A DNA stretch of 64,000 nt from Eleusine coracana subsp. coracana (lineage: Eukaryota > Streptophyta > Magnoliopsida > Poales > Poaceae), in the NCBI GenBank assembly GCA_032690845.1, contig CM064421.1, forward strand, positions 43,514,963 to 43,578,962. Reading direction: 5' to 3'. The stretch's first letter is position 1, and each line of letters begins with the position of its first letter. A program made the position numbers and the translations under genes. Of the stretch, positions 13,901 through 26,061 are shown piece after piece. The notes under the pieces were generated by a model. That model had not been told where the DNA came from. It was given only the letters and a program-made list of their open reading frames with translations, and searched no databases.

Positions 13901-16900
13901 TACCGATAATAAAGAGAAAAAAAGAATTACTAGCAAGTGACATTCTTTGTACTCGGTAACCCATCATTACTGTCCCCATGGACCACAGTCCAACTAGTAC
14001 ACAGATACCATATGGTGGATGTATGTAGAATTCTTCCTTCGCCGGCATATTCTAATTTGAAGGGTTGATCCAAGTTAAATCGGCGATGCACATCGTGAAA
14101 TTCTGCGATGACAACACCACCGTGCGTGACTTACCACCATGAGAATTGAGAGATGACGGATTAGGGAAGACGATACGGTTGGCGACGCCAAGGATGTGAC
14201 GCGAGAGGCCGGCACCCATAAAGGCCACATGGCCAGCCTAAAAAGGTTGCCGCCCAGTTTGGTAAGCGGACGAGGGATCCATGTCCACCGCGAGACGATT
14301 CATCACTGGCTTAAGAAGAGTCCGTATGTGAAAAAGGAACTACAGTAGTGGCGGTGCGTGAAATCGCAACGGAATCAAAGTGCAAGTTGCGCGCGCGCGG
14401 CAACGGCATGCGTTCCCCGCTCCAACCCCTTTTCTTCTTTGGCGAGGTTGCCGGGCTTACACGTCAAGCTAGCTGCCATGGTCGTCCCCCCACGTTCTTC
14501 TCTGCCCCTGCGCCGCGCGCGTGTGCGCCAAGCAGCACCGGCGCCGCTGACGAGTGGGGCCAGGCAGAGGCAACTCCGTCCCTCACTCAACTCCGTGATG
14601 CAAAGGACGAAACCGTAGAGTCTCAAAAAGAAATTTGACTGCGTGGGAACAGGGGTTTAGGCAGGGTTCAATGGTGCCTCGCTTCTCTCTCCGTGGATCC
14701 GGCCATCCGGAGCGTTGGGCTTCAGGCATCCTGCATCCCATGTTAACAGGCTTTCACATGATGATATTTTAAACAGCTGGGTAAGTAACTTGTGAATGGG
14801 ATTGGAATCCTTCAAAGAACTGTATACTATTTGATTAGAGTAAACAGCTTTAGAATTGGTTCACTAAAAGTTAAATTTTAGTGATATCACTTTTTATTAG
14901 ATGTGCTCTAGCACTCCAAATTTGTGAGCATGCTAAAAATTTCTGCTGAATGGTAAATGCATATGTGGCGGCGTTTTGAGTGTCGGTAGTTCCTTATTGT
15001 AGGATTTTTTTAGAAACCTGCACCATCGAATGCGAGGAACGTTGAACATAGTAGGAGTAATAATTAAGATCATTACCATAAAAGCAATCATCGCGCACCG
15101 TCGAGTCAGCAATAACCAATCAAATGTACATGGACGAACCCTTATCAATCACGGGAAATTGCCTGACTTTTAATAATGTCAATTTTAGCTGATCACTCAA
15201 GATACGTACACATCATGAATTTGTTTAGTAGGATGAGTTATAGCATTACGTGACATAAGTTATTGTAACAAATCACAAATAAATTGTGTGATTTGGTTTT
15301 TAAGATAAATAAATATGTGGGATTTTGATAAAGCAGAAACAATAATACTCAATAAATTTTGGGTGGTTGTGAGCTACTAGTTTTCTGTGGTGGTCAAATA
15401 ATGTCTCCTAATAATACCACTGGTACATAGATACATACTCGAGAGGAGATACAAACAGGCGGCTGCGAGAGGTGTGCTTTACAAGAACGGGGGTGTATTT
15501 CCAAAGCAAGGCTGTACTTCAGGTTGCGCGGCGCTAGAGTACCCAGCTTTTCGGAACGTCGGATGCACAACAGGCCGATACCAAAAGGCTCCGGGACGAA
15601 GCGTCCCAACAACGGTTTGGTATCATCGGTAACAAGGGCACAAAAGCGAGCTGGCCGGTCCCTTTCCCGGAACGTTTTGGCATCTTTGGCGCTTTGCTCA
15701 CTTGGGCAAAATCCCATGACTGCCCGGTTAACGTGCAATCAACGAAGCCCCCCGGGTTCCATCATTCCGTTTCCATTTCCGTTTTCCGCTTTAGCAGCTT
15801 TTTTCCTGGAGCTCGGACAGCTTGACCACTTGGAGTTTGTGCCGTGTTTGGGTAGTCCCCTACAATTTCATGTTCGCGTGTAAGAGAGAGATGGAATGAA
15901 TCTCGGGATAACAATAATAACAGTAGTAGGACCTTGTGGATCAAATAAATCTTCCCCCAATAAATTTACATTAATAATTTAAATAATCCCGGAGATTTTG
16001 TCGGCGCAGCAACAAGGAGGAGTAGTGACGCCACTACCAAAGCTCTGGAGAGGGCAGGGAAGGTCGTCGTGGGCGCGACGACATTAGCTTTTGCATCCAT
16101 TCGGATCGCGTGATGCACGTTGCTGATATCCCGTGCTGGCCCACGCCGTGGTGTGTCCAACGAACGAACGTGTACTATGGCATCACCGTGCCCGTGCGTG
16201 CATGGGACGGGACGGGACGGAGTGCTCTGCCGCTCAGGCGCCACGTTACCCTGTACTGTACTCCTCCTCCTCATCGCCTGTGCAACTGCTGCGTTCTTCT
16301 GGTCTCTGCAGGGCAGGTGCTCGTATCATCTGCTCTGCCGCTGCCGTAATAACCCGTGAAAAAGGCCTCGATTATTTAGTGTCAGCACTTGAACATGTTC
16401 TCCCATGATGCACTGCACACATGACAGGGTCCCCCTCTCTGCTTTGCTCTCTGGAAGCCTGGATGCATTGCACGCATGCATCATGCGGTACGACGAACAA
16501 GTGACGTCGTAACAACAGCCTAACTGCACTCATGAACGGCGTTGTTCATGAGGCAGAAAAAAAAAAACAAAACTGGCATTGACGAGCGGGTCCCATCCAA
16601 GCGCCGGTGCCTCTGCATGCAGCGATTCTTCCTCCGGGCCCGCGCCGGTCAATCTGGACGTGCGCATGCTTATTAACAGATAACAGGACATGTTACCACG
16701 TCTTTGGGGGGCGAAATGCATGGGCAGCATGGGACAAGTGGCGACGTTGTGATGAGAGATGGCGAGGCATCATTCTACGGTGTGTTACCATGATGACAAT
16801 GTCCTGCGTTTTCGAATCTGGACAAGGAGGAACTCGATCTCCCACGCTGGCGCTGCGTCGTTTCAGTTCTGTGAAGAAGCGCGCGGCGGTTTCAAAACAC

Positions 16901-19900
16901 AGCTCAAGCCCCACCGTTTGCAACTCTCTCGAGTCAGACGTACAAGTATTCGTTTTGGTTTTTTGTACAATTCGGAAGAGCACGGGTTTGCTACAGCGGC
17001 GGATAAACTCTGTCCCGTCACTAGGTGTAAGTGGGCGCCCACCACCTTTACAGCGCGGCGCCACGCAACATTACTTTATTATTACTAGTACTCCTCTGTG
17101 CTTATCGTTTGTGCAGAGTTACTTGCCGGCAACACCCGGCCAAGTTCAGCGAAAGCTTCTCAGGAACAAGAATATCATCATGGCTCACGGCACGATACGG
17201 GATTCTCGTCTGCACTCCGGTTCGCGGAGCCACGCGTCCACCCTGGACTCGCCGGGTCCTACCTGTCCTCCCACGTGTCTCCGCGGGCCCACCACGCCAG
17301 CGTGACGTCCGCGCCGCGCCGCCCAGGTCCGGAGAGCAAAACTCGCGGCGCCGTCAGTCACACAACACAACAGGTCTTTCCGGCTCCACGCGCCCGCCGT
17401 GTCTGACACGCGGGCCCCGCGACGCAGCAGATTCGGAGATTCCCTACCCGGGCGGGCCCCGCAGGCCACCAAAGGAGCTGAGCACCCACCACCACGCAAC
17501 GTACGATACGACCCCGGAACCCCATCCATCCTTATCTCACGCGCCCCGGGCACACTCACGCCGTCAGCTCCGCGCCGTCACGACTCGTGGCCACGGCGCC
17601 GTCAGGGGGGTGACGCCGGCGGCCCGGCGACGTGACACCGTGGGGCCGACGGCCGAGCCCGAACGACGGGTCACGTCAGGCCCTTTTCCATCGCCCCAAA
17701 AAAAAAACAGGGATTAATCCGTCCTCCTCCCCTTTCGGTTTCACGCTTTTCTTTATTTTTTTCACAATATCGCAGTCGTGGAGAAGGGATGATGATACTA
17801 CCGAAGGAAGAAAGCAGCGGAAAACTAATGTGAACAGCAAAATTTCTTGTTGCTATTATCTTCTCCGCCGTGGGGAGATAACGAGGGCCAGGAAAATTCC
17901 GGCCACGACTGACCCAACGGAACGGAACGGAGGGATAGGCGGATAAGCGCAGGGGGAAAAAGGCCCAATGGGGGGCGTCCGAAGTCGACACGTGTACAGT
18001 CCCTTTCCGACGTGGAGGGAGCCACAGACAAAAGAAGAGACTTGCAACAAAAACACCGGGCCTTCCGTCACGATCTCACAGTCACGGAGCTGTGGTTTCT
18101 CCAGATGAACAAAATTTTGTTTTGCTACTAATATTCCTAATAGCAAATCTCGAATAAAAAACGTGTAAGGCAATGCTCTGCATCACTATTCACCTGTTCC
18201 TTCCTAAATGTTCCAGGGTTCAACTATTTTCTATAGAAGAGATATTGTACCTTTATACGACATATCTTTACGTTGTAACCGAGCACAAGTTGGTCCAAAG
18301 ATACACCAAGTACATCCTACATCGCTAGAACACATCTCACATTGATAATCCGCCTATGGAGACTTTCTTTTTGGGCGGCCTATGGGGGTATGGAGACTAT
18401 TGGATATAATAAACAAGGAAAATTCTTTCTTGACATCTGATTACAGACCAATCTAGAGGCCAAAGGGCTCTCGAGAATCATTTGAATACCACTCGTTTTT
18501 CTTTATTTCCAAATACAACATAAATACACGAGGAAGTTGACCTTTTAATTTGTGACTCCCTTCACCAAAACAAAGTGAAAAATGGGGCATCCTACTGTCC
18601 TACTGGCCGTTATATTTTCTTGCAAGATCACAATTTCCTGTGCTGAAGTTACTGATATATACTACTATCAGTTTTATCGTTTTCTAAATAATCTGTTCTC
18701 CTTCATTTTTAACGTTTCTAGTGAAGTGCACATTTGTAATTATCTTAAACTAATTGTCTTTAAAACTTAGTTTTCATGAAAAAGTTATAAGATATTGTTG
18801 GATGTGGACATCTTTAAAACTTAGTTTTTATGTTAATAAAAAACCAAAAACAAAGATCGTATCAACTAACATGTGTGTTCTCATGAACTTCAAGTGTTAT
18901 TATTGACACAAACATTTTCAGGAAAAACTCCAATTTACAATAAAATAATCTTTTTTTTTCACTTATAGAGATGCCGCATTAATACTAATTGAAACACATC
19001 TGTACATGCTATTTTGAAATATATGTCCAGACTAGAGTTCTTCTTCTACCATTAGAAAATTAGAGAAGTTGACCTCTCTAGCTGGCATTGCCTCGCCAAC
19101 ATATATATGGGTCACCAATACAAGTAGCAGAGTCACAAATAGTCCCAATCGAAGTCACTCCTTACTGTTTGAGAGCTGCGTGATGGTGCTAAGAATGGAA
19201 ACTACACAAAGTATCTTATTCTAGGTAGTAGTAAGTGAAGTATGCAGCACTAGTTTTTCTACTTCATGATTATTGCCTAATCGCAAACTTTTTAAAAGAG
19301 TTCAAATTGAGCTATTACCAATCATCGATTTAGTTAAAATAGTACTAATAACTTAAATACACTTTGGAGCTAATAGAGTTGATAAATGGGTGCTTACCTA
19401 TCCAAATCTCAGCACCAACCGGAGGAAAAGATATAATATTACATGTCAACAATCTTATCAAACACGTCAACATTTGGTGCATTAACGTGCGAGAAAACAA
19501 CACAACCAGTTTAGCCAACTCTTGCATATGTCTTTTTTTATAGTCTTGATAATTCTTTTATAACCAAAAAAATTTGAAAGTTTAATGCTTTTTATTTCCC
19601 AACATGTATACTAAGGCACGATTGAAATGTATAGAGACCAGAAGAGAGAGCTACAGGAGTAATACCGTTCATGTATTTCTTTTACAAGAAGATGGTTGCT
19701 AAGGGGCACAAAGGCCACGAATTTCTTATCTAAAATTTATCTGGTCCTGCGTTGAAGAACCCCCGGAATCTTAGCACCTTTTTGGGCATCACCCCTGGAC
19801 ATTCTCATCCACCAACACCACACATCCTCTCATCCCCCGAAATAAAGCAAAAAAAAAACATGCAATTTATTTATTATAAATCAACAAAAAAATGGAGCGC

Positions 19901-20400
19901 CCGGAATTAATTCCGAGATAGGGAGAGAAAGAGAGAGTGTGAGAGAGACTGATACGTGGACCCCACCTGTTTTAATCCGCACGTTTATTTCCTAAAAACG
20001 CCCCACTAATCTCCTCCCTAAACCCGCATCGGTTAACCGGGATCACTCCTCTGGTTCGTGGTCACGAGGGACTCGAGGGCCACCGTCAGATCCGACGGTG
20101 CCAGCGACGCGCCCGCTGCCACCGACGGCCCAGATCTGCGGCACGTGGCGCGGGCCCGGAAACGCCTCGCTTCTGTAAGAACCCCGGGACAGGCGCCCCT
20201 TGCCGTCGGATCTTGCCACGTGGACGGTCGCGTTGGGCTGGAACCGGTCGTCGAGGCGGGGCCGCGTGGGGTTTAACCGGGAGCAGCCGGTGGGCGGACG
20301 GGAGGGGTGGCGTGGGCGTAAGCGATGGGGGTTGGGGGGGTTTAAGAAGGGGGTTGGTTTTGAGGGGTTTTGGCCAACCCAGACACCACCACCACCACCA
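7920..20400. other. 12.5-kb intergenic region without a supported gene
   Basis: I find no exon set or domain. GC-rich stretches at about 8,900-9,990 and 16,600-17,720 give overlapping frames of 100-230 codons on both strands. Their content is low-complexity (Arg, Pro, Ser) and frame-independent, as expected for base composition rather than coding. Other contents are a GA tract near 10,236, a duplicated block around GATAAGAACAAGTCAACT at about 11,892 and 11,937, and a repeated TCTTTAAAACTTAGTTTT at about 18,757 and 18,810. AT-rich DNA from 18.1 to 20.0 kb leads into the GC-rich promoter of the next gene. Confidence 0.55.
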
Positions 20401-20629
20401 GAAGAAAAAACCAAGGCGAGGAGGAAGAGGAGAGACCACAAACCAGAGGAGGGAGGAGGAAGAGGGGAGAGGAAAATAAAAATAAAAACAGGGGAGGGGG
20501 AGCGCAAGCAAGGAGGGAGACCCCAGAGGCTTAAGGAGGGAATCAATTCCCCGTCTGTGCGAGGGGGATCTCGTCGGGCGCAGAGGAGCACCGCACGGCG
20601 GTGATCTGAGGGCGATCGGAGGCGGCGAG

Positions 20630-21585
20630 GTGAGCTCGGCGTGCTGATTCCGGCGAAATTCTTGCGAATTATGGGGCTTCGGGGCTGGGGCTCGCGTTTT
20701 GGAGCCCATTTCTGTGCAGGGTTTTGCTTTCCGTTCTGTTTTGGTCCATTTCTATCCGAATTCGGGTTGGTTGGGTCCGATCCGGGGGCCTCCTTGCAGA
20801 GTCCGCGGCCAATTCGCCCTGTTCCGGAGATTCTGGCACATTTCGGAATTGGGGTTCCAATTCGCGATGTTTTGCCGAACTCGGTCTCGAATTGAGCGAA
20901 TCGGGTGGCGAGATCGGATCTGGCGTCGTTCGATTCGCTCGTTCTTGGAGGTTCTTGGTCCTCCGGGGTTTGCAGGTCGCTCCCTCCCCCCTTTTTTTTA
21001 ACCGGCGCCCCTGCTTTCCTTTTGGCAGTTGCTTAATCCTCACGGATTCCGATGCACGAGGTTATAAAAAAAAGTTTTTTGCTCTCTTCTCTCTCTCTCC
21101 CTCTCTTTTTGATCGCTTGGCGTGCTGGTTTACCTGGCGGATTTATTTGTTTGGGCGCATTAAATTCGGCGGCGAAACCATTTCCTTTGAAGAAACATTT
21201 CCCCACCCTGATGCCTTAATTCGGATCACGAGTTCAAGTATGAATTATTTCCATTTCCGTTCCTGTTTCGATGTTTCTTTAATTAATTCAGGGTCTGATG
21301 CACTTTTGGAGCGCAGTGGGTTTAAAATTCTGTTCAATCTGGCCGTTCCGCGTCTGGATCTCTCGCCTTGGGGTTTTGGGATTCTAAATTCTGGATAATT
21401 AATTACGCTGCAAACTATGATCGTCCCCTGTTTAATTAATCAAGGGTTTATCCGAGATTTATCCTCTGTTCTCGCGGAGATCCCAATGAATGATCTTTCT
21501 TTCTTTTCTAGTAATTGCACTGACTACCAGTTTGCAGTTTCCTTCTTTCCGATTGCTAATTGGTTCGTGGATGCTTGCTGTGCAG
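20630..21585 (+). other. 5' UTR intron of the telomere-binding protein gene
   Basis: A purine-rich leader with a GGCGAG/GTGAGC donor at 20630 is followed, after about 950 bases, by a CTGTGCAG acceptor at 21585. A 97-base leader segment then precedes the start codon at 21683. The intron is T-rich inside with a GC-rich 5' part, as in other grass leader introns known to enhance expression. The assignment rests on splice consensus and position. Transcript reads would confirm it. Confidence 0.6.
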
Positions 21586-21682
21586 ATTTGTGTTTGGGGA
21601 CGAGTCATGAACCACGCAACCACCGGTTGTTAACTAAGCAAGTCCCTCTGTAAATTGCAAGCAACCGGAGCGAGGCACAAGC

Positions 21683-24600
21683 ATGGTGTTTCAGAAGAGG
21701 TCGTCGTCAGAGATGGAGTCGGGCGGCGGAAGCCAAGTGGCGGAGATGCCGCGCGTCCCCAAATCCGCGAGGGTATGCGACCTTCAGCACATCGATTCGG
21801 CCATGGTTTCGCTGCCTTGGTTTGGTTGGCGAGTCTGACAACGATGCCATTTCTTGTTGGGTGAAATGTGCAGGGCAAGAGGTCGGTCCGGAAGAAGGAG
21901 GCCCAGAGCCAGGGTCAGATGCTGTGCGCATTTGATCTTCTCGCGACGGTGGCGGGGAAGCTGCTTGACGAGGGTGAGGGCTCCCTTGGGAACATGAGCG
22001 CTGGTGCACCGGCCTTGCCTGCGTGCTCCAAGGGTGTCCGCGTGAAGCAGGAGCAGTGCGATGAGGAAGTGAAGCATTTCAAGAACGAGGTGACAGATCA
22101 GGATAGCTGCAACGAGAGCGCGATACTCCCTCACATTGCGGTTCAGCGATCGGTGAGTCATGCTCGGAATGAGGATCTGAAGGCGAAGTCTGAGGCTCAG
22201 GACAAGGAATCCTCTATGATCAGTTGTACAAAAGCTGAATTGGGTTGTAATTTCAGTGCAATTGCGGATAGGTGGTCGCCTGAATCCGTGGAGTCAGGAG
22301 CCTTCACAGGGGATGCCGTGGCAAACATGATGCCGGCGGCAGCCGCGGGCTTTCAGAAGATCACACCTGACATGTATAATTTGCTCGACCCAATGGATGT
22401 AGACATGAAGCCGCCTCCTTTGGTCAGCTCTGACAGCACAGGCGAGATGCCATTGCATGGGGATAAAGTTCGCCGCTCGATCTCCTTTCCAAGGGGTCCG
22501 AAGGGAGCTACGGGGTATGCTGTAGATAGAGATGATGATGACGACAAGTCTTCCGGGTGTACTCATCCGAGCACCACCACTAACAGGGCTTTCAGGCCCA
22601 ATTGTACAGCTGAGCATAGTAGGGTAAAGAAGCTGCTTAGGAAAGTTGCTCCAGCCAGGATGCACAGAGGAGATCATTCCTATAGTGGTGAGCATTTGAA
22701 GATTTCAGCCAGCTATTTTCTTTTTCAGTACCACCTAAATTGATGACGTTCATGTTGAAACCAGCTGTATCTCACTTGAATTCAATGATCCTATCAGATG
22801 TCGAGCGGAAACCTTCGTTCCGCAACAAGAAAATGTATTATACACGACAAAGGACACAAAGGAGTACATTTAAGCGGAGGAAGATGTTTGATCGTCATTC
22901 AGTTACAGCTGCTGCTAGGGACTCTCATGCTGCTTCTTTCGAAGGTTTGTCTTACTTGCACTCAGGAATTGCCTCTCGATGCTATTTCCCTCTTTGTTGT
23001 TACTTATATGCGTGTAATAACTCTTACAGCAAACAAAGGGACAAATTCTATGCCATTCGAGAAATCTTGTGAATTAAAAGATTGTCATGGTAATTATCGA
23101 GTCCACAGCATGTTTATTTAATTTCTGACTTCCCACATTGGGTCCTAAGTGCCTTTGTTTCTCCTTGCAGTGAAACTTAAAATTAAGTCTTTCAAGGTGC
23201 CTGAACTTCTTATTGAAATACCAGAAACAGCAACGGTTGGCTCACTAAAGGTACGTACCAGACATTTGTTTATTCAAAGAGATTGCACGCCTTTCCTCAA
23301 TTGGTTTTTCCTGTATTTTAATCAGTATTTCCAATACAGAAAACTGTTCTGGAAGCTGTGAATGCCATACTTGGAGGCAGTCTACGTGTTGGTGTTCTTC
23401 ACAATGGAAAAAAAGTCAGAGATGATAGCAAAACGTTGATGCAGGCTGGGATTGGTCATGATGACATGCTGGATAACCTTGGATTTTCACTTGAACCCAA
23501 CTGCACACAAAATCCTTCTCAAGTCCCAGCTCATGAAGATACCAGTTTCCTGGAAATCATTGATACTACTGAACCCCTGGCAAGGTAACACACTATTCAT
23601 CAAAATTGGTTATTTGCATAATAGAATTGGAGGTAAACCTTGATCGTGACCCAGATTGCGTACTTCTATTCCAGGATTGCGCCTACAGACTCTTTTTCCA
23701 AGCATGGTGAAATTGATGTTTCCCAGGAACTTGCGTTAACCCCCTTTACAGCAGCATACCAGGGGAGTGATCGTGATTCTGTGCACTCCCCAGTGGGTAC
23801 TTCATCACCTGATAAAGCTTCGACAAGCTCGCGAGCTATAGTTCCAGTTCTACCTGCAGATTCCAATGCAGGGGCTATAGTTCCCGCGAACAAGTCAAAG
23901 AGGTCACCGGAGCAGGGGCAGCGCCGAATTAGGCGTCCATTCTCTGTTGCTGAAGTTGAAGCACTTGTGCTAGCAGTTGAAAAGCTTGGAACTGGAAGGT
24001 ACATTGTTTACTTCACTCATTTCAGCTGACAAGGAAAATATTTGGCCTTTGTTTTCTTACTGTGTTGATGTGAATCATGTAGGTGGCGAGATGTTAAACT
24101 TCGTGCTTTTGACAATGCAAAACATCGGACATACGTTGATCTCAAGGTATACATTTTATCTTAGCACTGCCAACGCTTTAAATATGATTCCTTCTTTCTC
24201 TGTTTATATTTATTCCTGATTCGTTGTTTGTTTCCCATGTTTTCCTGTTATTTGATCAACCTTTTAATTTCTGTGAAAATGCTCCCCTCTCTAGAACAGA
24301 GATTTATGCATACTCTATCCCTGTTGGGTTAGGTTGCTTGGCTCATTGACTGATTCAACCAACAGTTAGGTGCTTGTGGATTTTGGGTTCCTTACCGAAC
24401 AGGAGCAGTACTGTTTTTGTGTTGGTAGAAGATTGCAGCCAGGCTTTTGTTCTGAAAAGCCTTTTGTCCTTATGATTCAGTTAGTGCTGTCCTCACGCAC
24501 GAGTTTTGTTCTTTGGATGGATCATGTGTGTAGTAGCACTTATTCTTGCACCTAGAAGCAAAGGACACCTATTCTTGCACGTCAACTAACTCTGTCCGGA

Positions 24601-24958
24601 CTTCAGAAAAAGTCCGGCTGAAGGATCAGATTGCGTTTCCTTTATTAGACTAGAAGCTTCTTTGGCCGCTTTGAGTTGCAGCTGTTGGCATGCAATTGAC
24701 TCCATTCTTTGGTCAAATTTTGACGAGGACTGAAGTTTGAACATGGATGAACTAACCGTGTCGAAATTCTCATGTCAACAGGACAAATGGAAGACGCTGG
24801 TGCACACGGCGAGCATCTCGCCACAGCAGCGGCGTGGCGAGCCGGTGCCGCAGGAGCTGCTCGACCGTGTCCTTGCGGCCCAGGCGTATTGGTCCCAGCA
24901 GCAAGCCAAGCTTCAGCCTAAGACGCCCCCGCTGGCTGAGGCTCGCTTGCTCACCTAA
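21683..24958 (+). CDS. RTBP1: Telomere repeat-binding protein (ubiquitin-like + Myb/telobox)
   Basis: Nuclear protein that binds double-stranded TTTAGGG telomere repeats; relatives are rice RTBP1, tobacco NgTRF1 and Arabidopsis TRP1/TBP1. Nine exons join in frame: 21683-21772, 21874-22687, 22798-22944, 23030-23089, 23171-23250, 23340-23584, 23675-23998, 24083-24146 and 24782-24958, giving 666 residues. A basic segment (GKRSVRKKEA) follows residue 30. A ubiquitin-like fold starts near residue 371 (VKLKIKSFKVPELLIEIPE) and runs to about 460. The single Myb repeat spans about 562-620, with RRPFSVAEVEALV, LGTGRWRDVK and the telobox signature VDLKDKWKTLVHTA. The C-terminal extension after the Myb repeat, needed for DNA binding in this family, is present. 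Exon 4 (60 bases) is the least certain but keeps the frame. The symbol names the rice relative; orthology is inferred. Confidence 0.93.
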
Positions 24959-26039
24959 ATAATTTGATCTCCCCGCTAATGGTTTCCTCGGGAACCATTT
25001 TCAACCTTTGTATAAAGTCAGTAAGTCAGTCAGTCCCTTTACAGGAGGTTAAGGAATATATTAGAAAAAAAAAAGATACATACATAAGGTACAAGAAGCA
25101 TTGACCGATTTGTTGTAATATCTACTCACCAATTATTCTTTAAGCCAGGATCTCTCTCCTTGTGAATTTAATCAAAGGAAAGGGTATTTCTTTGGCAAAT
25201 TGTACATGTTCATGATGATGGAAGAAGATGATCCATGAACTGAGATCTGCAGTGTCTCCTGATAGCTCACAGTTTTAACAATTGTGGTTAGAAAAAAGGG
25301 TTCTTTTTGACCAATCTCCGGCTCCTGTTTCTGGGTTCTCTGTAGCCTAGTTGTGAAGAAGACGCCACCCACCCTGAGAGAGAAGTCGTCAAGAATCCAA
25401 CTTCAGTATGTGTTAATTATACGGCATCTTCTATAGTTTGACTGCCTCATGAGGGTGGGTAGCTTCTCTTCTCCTCTGTAGTAGTTCGGAGCATAACTTC
25501 GGCTAAGATGCCCCGCTTCAGAGCCAGGTCAAAGCGGCCCCCAAAGCTTCAGATTCTTTCTGTTCATCAATTCAATTCATTCTTTTCTTAGTGCAGAATG
25601 ATGCAATGAAAAAGAGTGATGGATCTTAGTTCTCTTTTTTTTTTCTTCCTGTTACCCTTAGTTGTACTACATTGTTTCAGCAGTCTTGTACTTATCTGGG
25701 TCCTCTCAAATTTGTAATTGATGAAATTAACAAAATGAAAAGGATTTTTTTTTCTTATGCCGCTTCATTATCTCGCTTAAATTATGCCTCCTACATCTGT
25801 CTCCTGTGATTAATTTTGTTCCGAGGCTCATCAGCAGGCGATCCTGCCTGGGATCAGACGCTTAATAATTTGTAGTACTGTGTCAGAGTACTGCCGCCGA
25901 AGTTTAAATTATTGGAGATTCTTATCCATTAGCCTCAATCATAATGTACCATGTGCGGAAAGTTAACTGCTGCTGTACTACTCGTAGTAGTAACTTATGA
26001 TTTTTTTACATGAAGGTGTAGTAATAGTAATAAGTTTGT

Positions 26040-26061
26040 AAATAATAATAATAATAATAAT
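26040..26061. repeat. (AAT)n microsatellite
   Basis: About seven AAT units in AT-rich intergenic DNA. Confidence 0.85.

Noticed and set aside
16607..17717. Frames of 232 and 228 codons as candidate genes
   Set aside because: Several frames are open at once and no family is recognisable, which points to base composition.
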